Source of the DNA: Streptomyces violascens
Lineage (GTDB): Bacteria > Actinomycetota > Actinomycetes > Streptomycetales > Streptomycetaceae
DNA length: 64,000 bases
Direction of reading: 5' to 3'
Assembly (NCBI RefSeq): GCF_014649955.1
Contig: NZ_BMUA01000027.1
Coordinates: 1-64,000 of the forward strand
Shown: positions 15,453-23,310 of the stretch, one piece after another
Numbering within the stretch: position 1 is the first letter of the stretch
Layout of the letters: every line of letters starts with the position of its first letter
The notes under the pieces: generated by a model
What the model saw: the letters and a program-made list of their open reading frames with translations, nothing else
Databases searched by the model: none
Told to the model about the DNA's origin: nothing
Program-made: the position numbers and the translations under genes

Positions 15453-16230
15453 CCCGTCCAGTCCGCTGCAAGCCGGTGGGCTGCAGCAGCAGCCGCGCGC
15501 AGCACTCTCGGCGAGCACACGGGAGTGCGCAGCGCGCCGGGCTGTGCTGCACGTACTGCGCAGCCCGCCACCGTCTGCTGCTCGGCGGCGCTGCCTCACG
15601 TTTCCGCAGATCAGAGCGGCAGCAGCCGGGAGCAGCGGCGGCAGCGGCGCGCCCGGAGCGCTCGCGCAGCAGCCTTGCCCGTCGCGCGCTGCTCCCCGTC
15701 CTTGCTTCTGCGGAGCGCTGGGGGCAGCGTGCCGGGCAGCACGGCGGGCCGGCGCCTCGCTGCAGGGCAGCGTGCTGCACGAAGTCCGGCCATGCAGCAT
15801 CAGGGGGATCCGTCGGCCGCGCCGAGGGCTCTCTGCATCCGCTCCGCCTTGGCGAGGCGGTACCCGAAGGGGTGTTGATCGCCGTCAGAGTGAGGCCGCT
15901 CCTGGAGGCGAGCCGGGGCGGGCGCGGTGCCGGTCGACGCGCCTTCGCGTGGTGCGGCTCGGCGAACCTTGCCGGGCGTCACGCCGGAGGGTGGCCGGTG
16001 GGGATGATGCGGGGCACCTTCGGGCCAGCCGGGCCGTACGCTCCCGGGACCGGGGGCGACCCCACCAGACGCCCCACACCGCCAACGACCCGGGCCGGCC
16101 GTCGTTACGCGGCCTGGGCCTCCGCTCCCGGATATCGGCCGCAACCGGCTCCTGCCCGCGCCGTTCCGCCGAGCGGCGGCTCTTCGGCGTCCGAGACGGG
16201 CCCACCCTGGGCCGCACCCCCCCTTCTCGT
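15453..16230. other. non-coding region, first half packed with GCAGC/GCTGC
   Basis: Between 15465 and 15800 I count about 25 copies of GCAGC or GCTGC in some 340 bp, many overlapping or in tandem. The remainder (15840-16230) shows no credible gene. A matching block lies at 18610-18900. Confidence 0.55.
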
Positions 16231-16270
16231 GACCCTACTACCTTGACGTATTGAAATAGTTGAGTACATT
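16231..16270 (+). promoter_or_regulatory. regulon promoter variant
   Basis: GACCCTA (16231), TTGACG (16243-16248), 16-nt spacer, TACATT (16265-16270) but followed by AGGGGATG. The leader has a different hairpin (GGGGG/CCCCC near 16279-16300) without GCAAG, then a GGGGACACCAC motif at 16333-16343. Confidence 0.6.
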
Positions 16271-16396
16271 AGGGGATGCATAGAGGGGGCTTCGTTCTCC
16301 CCCGGGATCAGCCAGATCCATGCCACGCCCAGGGGGACACCACCCGCCGGGCCGCCGGGCCGCCGGCAGCCTGCCTTCCCGAAGGAGTCCCGCCTC

Positions 16397-16609
16397 GTGG
16401 CCACCACGACCGTCACCGTCCACGCCGCCCCCGGCCGCGGCCGCTACACCGCCGAGTTCTCCGCCTTGCCCGGCCGCACCTTCGGCCCCTGGGACATGCC
16501 CGAGACGATCCAGCAGCTCCGCATCGCCGCACTGCTGGAACCAAGCGAGGCGCGTGATCTCGTTTTCGATGCGGCCCTCACCGGCTCGGCCACGACCACC
16601 ACCGGCTGA
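16397..16609 (+). CDS. small hypothetical protein
   Basis: 70 aa from GTG 16397, GAAGGAG 9 nt upstream. Starts ATTTVTVHAAPGRGRYTAEF, then LPGRTFGPWDMPETIQQLR; looks like a short beta-alpha domain similar in feel to small Streptomyces proteins, but no family can be named. First gene after the promoter at 16243-16270, followed by 16680. Confidence 0.55.
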   Translation: MATTTVTVHAAPGRGRYTAEFSALPGRTFGPWDMPETIQQLRIAALLEPSEARDLVFDAALTGSATTTTG

Positions 16610-16679
16610 CCGGTCCGGGGCGCGGCTACCGGAGGAGTTCGGGCCGTACGGCACTTCCCCAAACGACCTGAAGGAGCAC

Positions 16680-17546
16680 ATGCACAGCATCGCAGCCAAG
16701 GACCTGTACGCCGGCGCCGTCGTCATCACGGACGGCCTCCGGCCGGCGAGCATCGCCGCGCTGGACGGGCACGGCTCTGACCTGAGCGACGGGGTCCGCC
16801 TCCTCTTCGAGCCGGACGAGCCCCACCTGCCCGCCCCACGCATGACCGTCGATCCCGACCACGTCTTCCGCCTGGCCCGGATCCACCACGTCGCGTGGAT
16901 CATCCACTCCCGGCACTACCGCGCCCGCAGCGCCACGGACCGGGCGCACATCAGCGTCCCCTACGCCGTCCGCGGGCACGGGGCGTTCGCCGAGAAGTGG
17001 AGCGTCGTGGACCGTCTGGCCGAGGAGCACACGATCACCACGGCGCGGCCGATCGCGCTGGACGCGCTGCCGGGCCCCGGTGATCCGACGCCAGCGCCGC
17101 CCAACCCTGACAGCTCCCTCTTCTACCGGTTCTACGGCCAGGGGCCCACCGTGCTGACGACCGGCGACGCCGTGCGCGCCGAGCTGGCCCGGCTCGCCGG
17201 GATTCACCGGCGCGAGCACGGCCGCACCGACTGGGAGATGCTCCATCGCCTGCCTGGCGAGGGAGACATGCGCGAGTGCCATCGGTGCACCCGGACCCCG
17301 GACGACCTGGTGCCGATGGAGGTCGTCATCGAACGCACCTACCGGGACGTCACCCCCGACGATCTGCCGTACGGCTGGGACTACGAGCTGGGGCCGGCCA
17401 TGGCCTACGAACGGCATCTGTCGATGGGAACGGTCACCCGTGGGCCACGGCCGCGGCCCACCATGACGCTCGGAGTCGGCGCCTTCGCCGGGTTCACCGC
17501 AGGTAGCGGGCCCGCGGCCGTCCGCAGTGGGGCGGGCGCCCGGTGA
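16680..17546 (+). CDS. hypothetical protein
   Basis: 288 aa from ATG 16680 (MHSIAAKDLYAGAV); AAGGAG is close upstream. Middle contains RLARIHHVAWIIHSRHYRAR and WSVVDRLAEEHTI; a Cys pair CHRCTRTPDDL lies near residue 200; Gly/Ala/Pro-rich end. No family recognised. Its TGA overlaps the GTG of the next gene (GTGA), so they are translationally coupled. Confidence 0.62.
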   Translation: MHSIAAKDLYAGAVVITDGLRPASIAALDGHGSDLSDGVRLLFEPDEPHLPAPRMTVDPDHVFRLARIHHVAWIIHSRHYRARSATDRAHISVPYAVRGHGAFAEKWSVVDRLAEEHTITTARPIALDALPGPGDPTPAPPNPDSSLFYRFYGQGPTVLTTGDAVRAELARLAGIHRREHGRTDWEMLHRLPGEGDMRECHRCTRTPDDLVPMEVVIERTYRDVTPDDLPYGWDYELGPAMAYERHLSMGTVTRGPRPRPTMTLGVGAFAGFTAGSGPAAVRSGAGAR

Positions 17547-18241
17547 CTTCTCCTCTGATCCCGTCACCTGAGCCCTCGGCAACACCCACGACGCCCAGCA
17601 CCCCGAAGGGACCCGAACGCCGTACGCGCCGTGTGCGCCGTCCGGTGGAGTCGGTCCTGCAGTACCCGGCGGGATCGCTGGTCTTCCAGGCCCGCGACCC
17701 CGACCGGACCCCGCGCACCGTGGTCCGTACGCGACTGGACGCATCGTCCCGCCACCGGCAGGTCGTCCTCGGAGGACGCGACGGCACGGACGACTGCGCC
17801 ACTCCGAGCAGCCTGGTCTACGTCGACGAGACGCTGCGCCCCACCGGGCCGCAGATCGAGGACTGCCGCGCCCACCTGGCCCGAGCGATCTACGAGGAAT
17901 CCGCGCGCTGCTCGCTGTGCCGGCGCGCGCATACCTTCTGGAGCACCTTCGAGCGGTGCATCATCGGCAAGCGGCTGCTCGAAGAGCTCGGCAGCCTCTA
18001 CAGCTACCGGGACAACGTGCTGCCGTGGCTGACCGGGCAGCCGGTTGACCCGGCTCGGCTGCAGTGGGGCCAGCGCGTGGTGATCCGTACGGCCGACGGC
18101 GAGCGCGCCGGCGTGGTGTCGCCCATTGACCATGACGGCGTGTGGCACGAGGCCGGCACGGACGGTTTGATCCTCGTACGGCACCGCGACGGAACTCCGC
18201 CCACCCGGTATGCAGCCCATCTCGTCTTCCACGACCCGTGA
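17543..18241 (+). CDS. hypothetical protein with a Cys pair
   Basis: 232 aa from GTG 17543. The first 35 residues are Pro/Thr-rich then basic (GPERRTRRVRRPVES). A central helical part has LARAIYEESARCSLCRRAHT (CSLC pair) and FERCIIGKRLLEELGSLYSY; the end contains WGQRVVIRTADGERAGVV, a small beta-barrel-like segment. No family recognised. Coupled with 16680-17546. Confidence 0.6.
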   Translation: MTSPLIPSPEPSATPTTPSTPKGPERRTRRVRRPVESVLQYPAGSLVFQARDPDRTPRTVVRTRLDASSRHRQVVLGGRDGTDDCATPSSLVYVDETLRPTGPQIEDCRAHLARAIYEESARCSLCRRAHTFWSTFERCIIGKRLLEELGSLYSYRDNVLPWLTGQPVDPARLQWGQRVVIRTADGERAGVVSPIDHDGVWHEAGTDGLILVRHRDGTPPTRYAAHLVFHDP

Positions 18242-18294
18242 GGGCGGGCTTCTCCCGCCGGCCCCGGGCTCGTGGTGCAGAGTCGTCCGGCGGC

Positions 18295-18538
18295 GCGAGG
18301 AGCACGCGAAGAACAACCTCCCAGACCTGCTGATCCGTTGGCGCCGCAGGGACGGCTCCGGGCAGCCCTTCACGGTTTCCAAGGCAGAGATCCCTGCGCG
18401 GGGCTACGACCTGTCCCTGAACCGGTTGACCACAAAGCGGTGGTCAACCGGCCTCCGTCGGGCATCCTGCGGGACCTGCAACGCCTCGGCGAGGAGATCA
18501 CGGAGGGAACGGCGAAGCTGAAAAGGATGCTGTCCTGA
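18295..18538 (+). pseudogene. C-terminal remnant of an N-6 adenine DNA methylase (HsdM-like)
   Basis: Frame one reads EEHAKNNLPDLLIRWRRRDG then FTVSKAEIPARGYDLSLNR, the typical end of type I restriction-modification M subunits (AxNDLPDxxxRW ... F.V.KAEI...YDLSLNRYKE). The expected following block, PPSGILRDLQRLGEEI to KLKRMLS, is in another frame. So the gene is both 5'-truncated and frameshifted. Between the two frames lies a perfect 12-bp inverted repeat. No S or R subunit is seen nearby. Confidence 0.75.
18422..18451. repeat. perfect 12-bp inverted repeat at the methylase frameshift
   Basis: CCGGTTGACCAC (18422-18433) and GTGGTCAACCGG (18440-18451), 6-nt spacer. Not followed by T residues. 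May be a recombination or protein site, or the scar that broke the methylase frame. Confidence 0.6.
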
Positions 18539-18539
18539 C

Positions 18540-18905
18540 GCTGGCGCCGGACGTGCCCCGCCCCGGAGGGGCGACGCTCAACTCCGGCCGGGGACCGCGC
18601 AGTCGCCTTCGACCCCGCCCGCGTGCAGCAGCTCGTGCTGCCCCGGGCAGCAGGCAGCGGCTGCAATCGGCACTCCCCAGGGCAGCGTGTGGCCGCGCTG
18701 CGCGGCGCTGCGTCCCGCGTCCGGCGACGTCTGCCCTGCAGCGGAATGTGAATGCGCAGGTCACAGGCGCAGCGAGGCGCAGCATTGGACCCGGCTCCAA
18801 TGCGCTGTCATGGGCGGTGGCTGCTGCATCAGCCGGGAGTAAAGGAGCTCCGGTCGCTGGCGGTGCAGCGCGGTCGAGGGGATGGCGCGCGGGGCCTGCA
18901 GCGCA
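18540..18905. other. non-coding region with second GCAGC/GCTGC block
   Basis: About 16 copies of GCAGC or GCTGC in some 330 bp (18610-18900), on both strands. No supported gene. Directly upstream of the regulon promoter at 18912. Confidence 0.5.
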
Positions 18906-18911
18906 CTTAGC

Positions 18912-18987
18912 GACCCTTTTAAATTGCCCCATCGGCCCTCCTGAAGTACATTGATGTTGTCGGGTTCGGTGAAACAAGCACCGGGCC
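18912..18987 (+). promoter_or_regulatory. regulon promoter plus leader hairpin
   Basis: GACCCTT (18912) and GGCCCTC (18934) 22 bp apart; TTGCCC (18924-18929), 17-nt spacer, TACATT (18947-18952) continued TGATGTTG. Hairpin 18963-18987: GGTTCGGTG/CACCGGGCC with G-T pairs, loop AAACAAG; linker GACCACTACGCC. Confidence 0.72.
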
Positions 18988-19023
18988 GTAGACCACTACG
19001 CCCCCTAGCCGAGGAGTCTGCTC

Positions 19024-19413
19024 ATGGCCGTCATGGACGCCGCTTTCATCCCGGTCATCGTGACCGCTCGGCCTCTGGCCGACTCCCTCGGCTACGCCTA
19101 CCAGCAGCCGCCGGCCGGGATCGACCCCGCCGGGCTACGGGTGATCCCCGCCCGGGACGTTCAGCCGGGCGACTGGTACCTGGGCGACTGCGAGCAGCCG
19201 ACCGCGGCCCGGCGCGGGATCTTCTGGGGCGTGCACACCTACGCCACCTACCAGGCCCAGCCGGTGATGGACGCCGCGGGCGACTTGCTCGCGCTCGACG
19301 GCGAGTCCTTCGTGTGGCGGCCGGACGAGCTCGTCATGGTCATCACCGCCGCCTCCGTCCCCGCGCCGGCCGTCACGCCGGAGCGCGGCGCCGCGCTCAC
19401 CCTCGCCGTCTGA
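19024..19413 (+). CDS. hypothetical protein
   Basis: 129 aa from ATG 19024 (MAVMDAAFIPVIVT) with CCGAGGAG upstream. Contains LRVIPARDVQPGDWYLGD and ESFVWRPDELVMVITAAS, a strand-rich layout resembling small hydrolase-less beta domains; no family named. First gene of its leader unit; 19509 follows across an intergenic GGGGACACCAC motif. Confidence 0.62.
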   Translation: MAVMDAAFIPVIVTARPLADSLGYAYQQPPAGIDPAGLRVIPARDVQPGDWYLGDCEQPTAARRGIFWGVHTYATYQAQPVMDAAGDLLALDGESFVWRPDELVMVITAASVPAPAVTPERGAALTLAV

Positions 19414-19431
19414 TCCCCGCGCCGGCAGCGA

Positions 19432-19447
19432 GGGGACACCACTTTCC
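19432..19447 (+). repeat. GGGGACACCAC motif copy
   Basis: GGGGACACCACTTTCC, nearly identical to copies at 11831, 16333, 23644 (in a coding linker) and 26213. Confidence 0.4.
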
Positions 19448-19508
19448 CTGCGCCGGTCAGCCCGATGGCCGGCCTCTGGGCCGCGCACCCCTTCGCCGAG
19501 GAGGCTTC

Positions 19509-19829
19509 ATGCCGATCCCCCGCCTGTCCCCCGGCGACCACGTACGCATCGTGATCGCCGGGACCGTTGAGCAGCACGCGCCGGGCCAGCTCGAGCTCAC
19601 GTCGCGCACGTACATCGATTTCGAGTCCGAGGACGACCTGAACATCGAAGTCCTTCCCGGTCCCTTCCGTCGCGGCGACGTCGTCGCCGACGGCTCCCGC
19701 ACCCTGATGCGCACCGTCATCGACCGGGACGGCACCACCTTGGCGTTCTGGACGGCCCCGGACGGCACTGTCGTCCAGGACAACGAGATCCGGCCCGAGG
19801 CCCTGCGGCTGCTCCTGCGGACGGCCTGA
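19509..19829 (+). CDS. small beta-rich hypothetical protein
   Basis: 106 aa from ATG 19509 (MPIPRLSPGDHVRIV), CGAGGAGG upstream. Layout of repeated short strands: HVRIVIAGTVEQH, LELTSRTYIDFESED, LNIEVLPGPFRRGDVV, TTLAFWTAPDGTVV. Looks like an SH3-like barrel; this is by pattern only. Likely in one transcript with 19024-19413. Confidence 0.6.
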   Translation: MPIPRLSPGDHVRIVIAGTVEQHAPGQLELTSRTYIDFESEDDLNIEVLPGPFRRGDVVADGSRTLMRTVIDRDGTTLAFWTAPDGTVVQDNEIRPEALRLLLRTA

Positions 19830-19871
19830 CCGCCCCAGCTCACCCGCCGCGACGTGAATTGAGGACTCGCC

Positions 19872-20318
19872 ATTCCTGATCCGCACAACACCCCGCCGAT
19901 CGACTACCGCCAGGCCCCGCCCTCGGTGACGGTCTCCCACGACCTCGACGGCAGGCCCGCCACCATCACCTTCAGCCCCACGCGCCCCGGTCCCGGCGAC
20001 GATCCGGTCCTGGGGCTCTTCGCCGAGGTCCGCACCCACTACCGGATCCCGCTGGTCTTCTACGTCTACTTCACCCGGGCCGATGGGGCCGCCTGGCAGC
20101 TGCATTCCGTGCGCAGCAAACAGTTCCGAAAGCGATCTACGTGGATACCCGACCACTCGACTCCTTCCCCGCCTTCCGGCTGCGGCCGGCCGGACCCGAG
20201 GACCACGACCTCCTGGACCCGGACGGCCGCACCGTGGGCCAGGTGCGCTCCTGCAGCGGCGGGGGACACCGCGCCCGGGTCGGCCGCGACGTCGGCCCCA
20301 TCCGGCCGAGCCTGCTGA
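19872..20318 (+). CDS. 5' part of a frameshifted gene (ATT start)
   Basis: GAGGA lies 6 nt before ATT at 19872, which opens a frame with good codon bias (IPDPHNTPPIDYRQ...). Bias is kept to about 20131 (AAWQLHSVRSKQFRK) and then lost although the frame stays open to 20318. From 20132 the bias moves to the overlapping frame (AIYVDTRPLDSF...), whose start at 20141 has only a weak ribosome site. So 19872-20131 and 20132-21337 are probably one gene joined by a -1 shift at the AAAG near 20129. GTG 19926 is an alternative start. Confidence 0.45.
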   Translation: MPDPHNTPPIDYRQAPPSVTVSHDLDGRPATITFSPTRPGPGDDPVLGLFAEVRTHYRIPLVFYVYFTRADGAAWQLHSVRSKQFRKRSTWIPDHSTPSPPSGCGRPDPRTTTSWTRTAAPWARCAPAAAGDTAPGSAATSAPSGRAC

Positions 20319-21337
20319 GCGCGGGCGACGACGCCGCCATGTTCCACATCGCCGCGCACGGGTTGCCCGACGCTCCGCCCACGCCCTACTCCGGTGCCCC
20401 CGAGGCGCGGGTCGCGGTCGGCCTGATCCCGCTGCAGCGCCAGGACCTGATCGACACCACCGCCCGGGTCTTCACCTTCTACGCCCTGCGCGAGCCGTCC
20501 GTCGCCGCGATACTCGACGGGCTCGAGACCGTCCGCCGGGAGCTCGATGCGGTGCACAGCCGCACCGGGTGCCGCCGCATCGCGCGGTTGATCCCACGGG
20601 TCCAGGTCCCCGCCCAGACCCTGCTGGACGCGTCGGCCGGCGACGCCCGCGACTGGCTCGGCCTCCCGCTCGCGCGACTGCTGACCCTCTGCCACCAGGC
20701 CCGCGTACGCCTGGAGGCGACCGCCGCGCAGCCACCGGCCGGTCTGTCCGGACGGTATGCCGTACGGCACGGCGCCGACGCGGATCTGGCGACGCTGCAC
20801 CGCATCTGGCAGGACCTGTGCTCGACGTCCTCGTCCGGGACGGACTTCTCCGGGATCGAAGCGGCCATGGGTGCCCTGCCCGTCGAAAAGTTCGCCGGGT
20901 CTGCGCGCAACTGCCGCTCGACGAGCTCGCAGTTGGAGGCGGTCCGGGCCGCCGCCGGGGAAGCCGCCGCGACGGCCGCGCCCGGCGGCCAGGGCGAGGC
21001 CCACAGCCTCCTGCGGGAGTTGTCGGCGCTGAGCGCTGAGACCGGCGAGCGGCTGGAGGCCACCGCGCTGGTGCTCAACGACACCGACCGTTTGGGGACC
21101 GTCCGCGACATCAACGACGCGCTCGGCCTCGCCCGGCTCGGCGTCCTGTCCGGGAGCGGCCAGCTGTCCGTCCGCATGGGCTCCACGGAGCTCGGGCCGG
21201 TGCGCCCCACCGATGACGGCCGGTGGACGGGACCGGGCATCACGGAGCCGTTCCACTCTCCCGAAGGCGCTGCCGCGGCGCTGATCCGCGCCGACCGCGC
21301 CCAGGCCGCGGTCCGGCGCCAGGGCCGCACGCCCTAG
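20141..21337 (+). CDS. main part of a frameshifted large hypothetical protein
   Basis: 398 aa if started at GTG 20141 (MDTRPLDSFPAFRLR). Helical, with an FTFYALREPSVAAILDGLE segment, a coiled-coil-like stretch SQLEAVRAAAGEAAATAAP and AHSLLRELSALSAETGERLE. The start lies inside the previous open frame without a strong ribosome site; joined by a -1 shift the protein would be about 490 aa. No family recognised. A short GGGGACACC motif falls inside it. Confidence 0.55.
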   Translation: MDTRPLDSFPAFRLRPAGPEDHDLLDPDGRTVGQVRSCSGGGHRARVGRDVGPIRPSLLSAGDDAAMFHIAAHGLPDAPPTPYSGAPEARVAVGLIPLQRQDLIDTTARVFTFYALREPSVAAILDGLETVRRELDAVHSRTGCRRIARLIPRVQVPAQTLLDASAGDARDWLGLPLARLLTLCHQARVRLEATAAQPPAGLSGRYAVRHGADADLATLHRIWQDLCSTSSSGTDFSGIEAAMGALPVEKFAGSARNCRSTSSQLEAVRAAAGEAAATAAPGGQGEAHSLLRELSALSAETGERLEATALVLNDTDRLGTVRDINDALGLARLGVLSGSGQLSVRMGSTELGPVRPTDDGRWTGPGITEPFHSPEGAAAALIRADRAQAAVRRQGRTP

Positions 21338-21579
21338 ATCATCGCCACTTCTGCCGGGCGGCAGGCAGTGGCCTTCAGTGTGAGCCCCACATCCGCGTTG
21401 TCTGGGGCGAGGGCGCATTGCTCAAGCACACCGAGCTGCACGACGCCCGTGAACTCACCCACATGGACAAGGAACGCGTCGGGATGCTCTGGAAGGTCGA
21501 GATCTACCCGTTCCGGACGGAGGAAAAGCTCAGGCTGCTCGACGAGTTGCTGTACGGCTCCGAGCGCGCACCCGAGTAG
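21334..21579 (+). CDS. small hypothetical protein (start not found)
   Basis: A frame with good codon use runs from about 21334 to TAG 21579. No ATG or GTG is at a sensible place; TTG 21418 after GAGGG is possible. Protein end: HTELHDARELTHMDKERVG, MLWKVEIYPFRTEEKLRLLD, ELLYGSERAPE. Could be a truncated gene or a further frame-shifted continuation of the preceding one. Confidence 0.35.
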   Translation, partial: LDHRHFCRAAGSGLQCEPHIRVVWGEGALLKHTELHDARELTHMDKERVGMLWKVEIYPFRTEEKLRLLDELLYGSERAPE

Positions 21580-21745
21580 CTGACCCGCGCCCCGCTCGGG
21601 GAGGGCGGCCGCCCTCCCCGAGCGGCCCCGGGAAGCATCCGCCCCCGGGCGCCAGGACGCCCTATCACCGCGCTCGGCCGCGCACGCGCCGCCGAGGCCG
21701 ACACTTCCCGCCGCCGTCCCGCACATCCAACCTTCAAGGAGCATC

Positions 21746-22558
21746 GTGGCTGCGCCTGCCCTGCCGCTCGTTCTGACCGCCTCCGGCGTCGCCGCGTCCA
21801 TCACCCCCGACGCCTGGGACCAGTTGAAGTGGATCTGGCACCCGGAGCCGTTCGCCTTTGAAGCGGCCGCCCTGGGCGGCGACACCGTCACGGTCTCCTG
21901 GGTGCGCCGCTTCCCCGAATGCGGCTGCACGGCCCAGGTATGGGCCGACAACGGGCTCATCCTCGACCCGCACGGCCTCACATCGGCCTCCTACGTCCCC
22001 AAGGGGCAGTGGTCCTACAACGGGCAGTTCGAGCAGGACTACTACGTCAACGCCCAGTACTACGACTGGGACGAGCCCGACACCTTCAGCACCCTTCGCC
22101 AGGCGGAGGACGCCGCGCGCGCCCAACACCTCGACGTGTGCCGCGAGTACCAGCAGCACGCCGGTCCGTGCGAGGGCTGCGGCGTCCCGGCAGCGGAGCA
22201 CGTGTCGGAACTCTCCGGTATCGCGGACCGCTCCGAGCGTGCGTGCGAGACCTACCGCCGCGACTACACCTTCGGGATCCCGCCAACTCCGCGCCTCGGC
22301 GCCCACAACCGGCCCGGCTTCCCGTTCACCGGCATGAACGTGCCGGAACTCCTCGCCCACATCGAGGTCGCCGTCGCCAAGGGCTACCCGCTCACCGCCG
22401 TGGAGCAGCAGACCGTTGAGGCCGCCCGCGGCCTGCGCCTCGGGGACGGTGTCGACTACAAGACGCTCGACACGCACATGCGGGAGCTCGCCCACGGCTG
22501 CGAGAGCCACCTCCGCATCCTCGGCGGCATGGCCGCGGAGGGCGCGGCGGCCGCATAG
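21746..22558 (+). CDS. hypothetical protein with Cys motifs
   Basis: 270 aa from GTG 21746 after AAGGAG. N-terminal domain with FEAAALGGDTVTVSWVRRF and ECGCTAQVWADNGL; CEGCG near residue 148; aromatic NGQFEQDYYVNAQYYDWDE in the middle; the end HIEVAVAKGYPLTAVEQQTV is helical. No family recognised. Last gene before the promoter at 22601. Confidence 0.62.
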   Translation: MAAPALPLVLTASGVAASITPDAWDQLKWIWHPEPFAFEAAALGGDTVTVSWVRRFPECGCTAQVWADNGLILDPHGLTSASYVPKGQWSYNGQFEQDYYVNAQYYDWDEPDTFSTLRQAEDAARAQHLDVCREYQQHAGPCEGCGVPAAEHVSELSGIADRSERACETYRRDYTFGIPPTPRLGAHNRPGFPFTGMNVPELLAHIEVAVAKGYPLTAVEQQTVEAARGLRLGDGVDYKTLDTHMRELAHGCESHLRILGGMAAEGAAAA

Positions 22559-22600
22559 GGCCCCGGGCGCCACCGCACCGTCGGCACACACAACACGAGC

Positions 22601-22680
22601 GACCCTCATGATTTTACACAATGACCCTTCAGGGGTACATTAGTGGATAGCTGTTCGGGCGACGCAAACGCCGGGGCAGC
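22601..22680 (+). promoter_or_regulatory. regulon promoter plus GCAA-loop leader hairpin (double operator)
   Basis: GACCCTC (22601) and GACCCTT (22623), 22 bp apart; TTTACA (22613-22618), 17-nt spacer, TACATT (22636-22641) plus AGTGGATA. Hairpin 22650-22680: GCTG ... GGCG-ACGCAAA-CGCC ... CAGC; linker CGCCACGACCCC. Confidence 0.72.
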
Positions 22681-22717
22681 CGCCACGACCCCGTACCGAC
22701 GCAAGGAGCTCTGCCCC

Positions 22718-23224
22718 ATGGGACACGCCAACTACTTCGCGTACACGCCCCAGGCGGAGAACTTCCTCTCCAACTGGCTGCAGCTGCGCCTGGACGCGGC
22801 CGCAATCCTGGACCTGGTCGAGCAGACCCAGAACATCGCGCTCGCGGGCGGCGCGGGCACCGGGGTGCCGCGGATCGACGACGATGCGATCGTCTTCAAC
22901 GGCCTGATGGCCGCGGACGAGGACTACGAGACCTTCGCCATCGAGCTGGAGCCGCAGTTCCGGGACGAGCGGGGCTTCACCTACTCGTTCTGCAAGACCG
23001 GCGACGTGCGGCCCAAGCCGTACGACATCGCGGTCACCGCCGTCATGCTGCGGGCCCACACCCTCGCTCCCGACTACTTCGCCATCGACAGCGACGGCGA
23101 CTGGGACGAGCACTGGCTCACCGCCCGCGCGATCCACAAGATGCTGTTCCACACCGACCCCGGCATGGAGTCCCCGTTCACCCCGAACGTCCACACCGTC
23201 GGCCCGGCTGCAGCTCGCCTGTGA
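22718..23224 (+). CDS. hypothetical protein
   Basis: 168 aa from ATG 22718 (MGHANYFAYTPQAEN) with AAGGAG upstream; an upstream in-frame start overlaps the leader hairpin and is rejected. Contains DDDAIVFNGLMAADEDYETF, ELEPQFRDERGFTYSFCKTG and AHTLAPDYFAIDSDGDWDEH: a phage-like small protein of unknown function, as often found beside DUF932 genes (context only). First gene of its leader unit. Confidence 0.65.
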   Translation: MGHANYFAYTPQAENFLSNWLQLRLDAAAILDLVEQTQNIALAGGAGTGVPRIDDDAIVFNGLMAADEDYETFAIELEPQFRDERGFTYSFCKTGDVRPKPYDIAVTAVMLRAHTLAPDYFAIDSDGDWDEHWLTARAIHKMLFHTDPGMESPFTPNVHTVGPAAARL

Positions 23225-23310
23225 CCGGCCGGGCGGGCGTTGCGGGACATGCAGCACCCGCCCGCCGCCTGCGGATTGAGCCGTTGAACTGCGACAACAA
23301 GGGTGGGACC

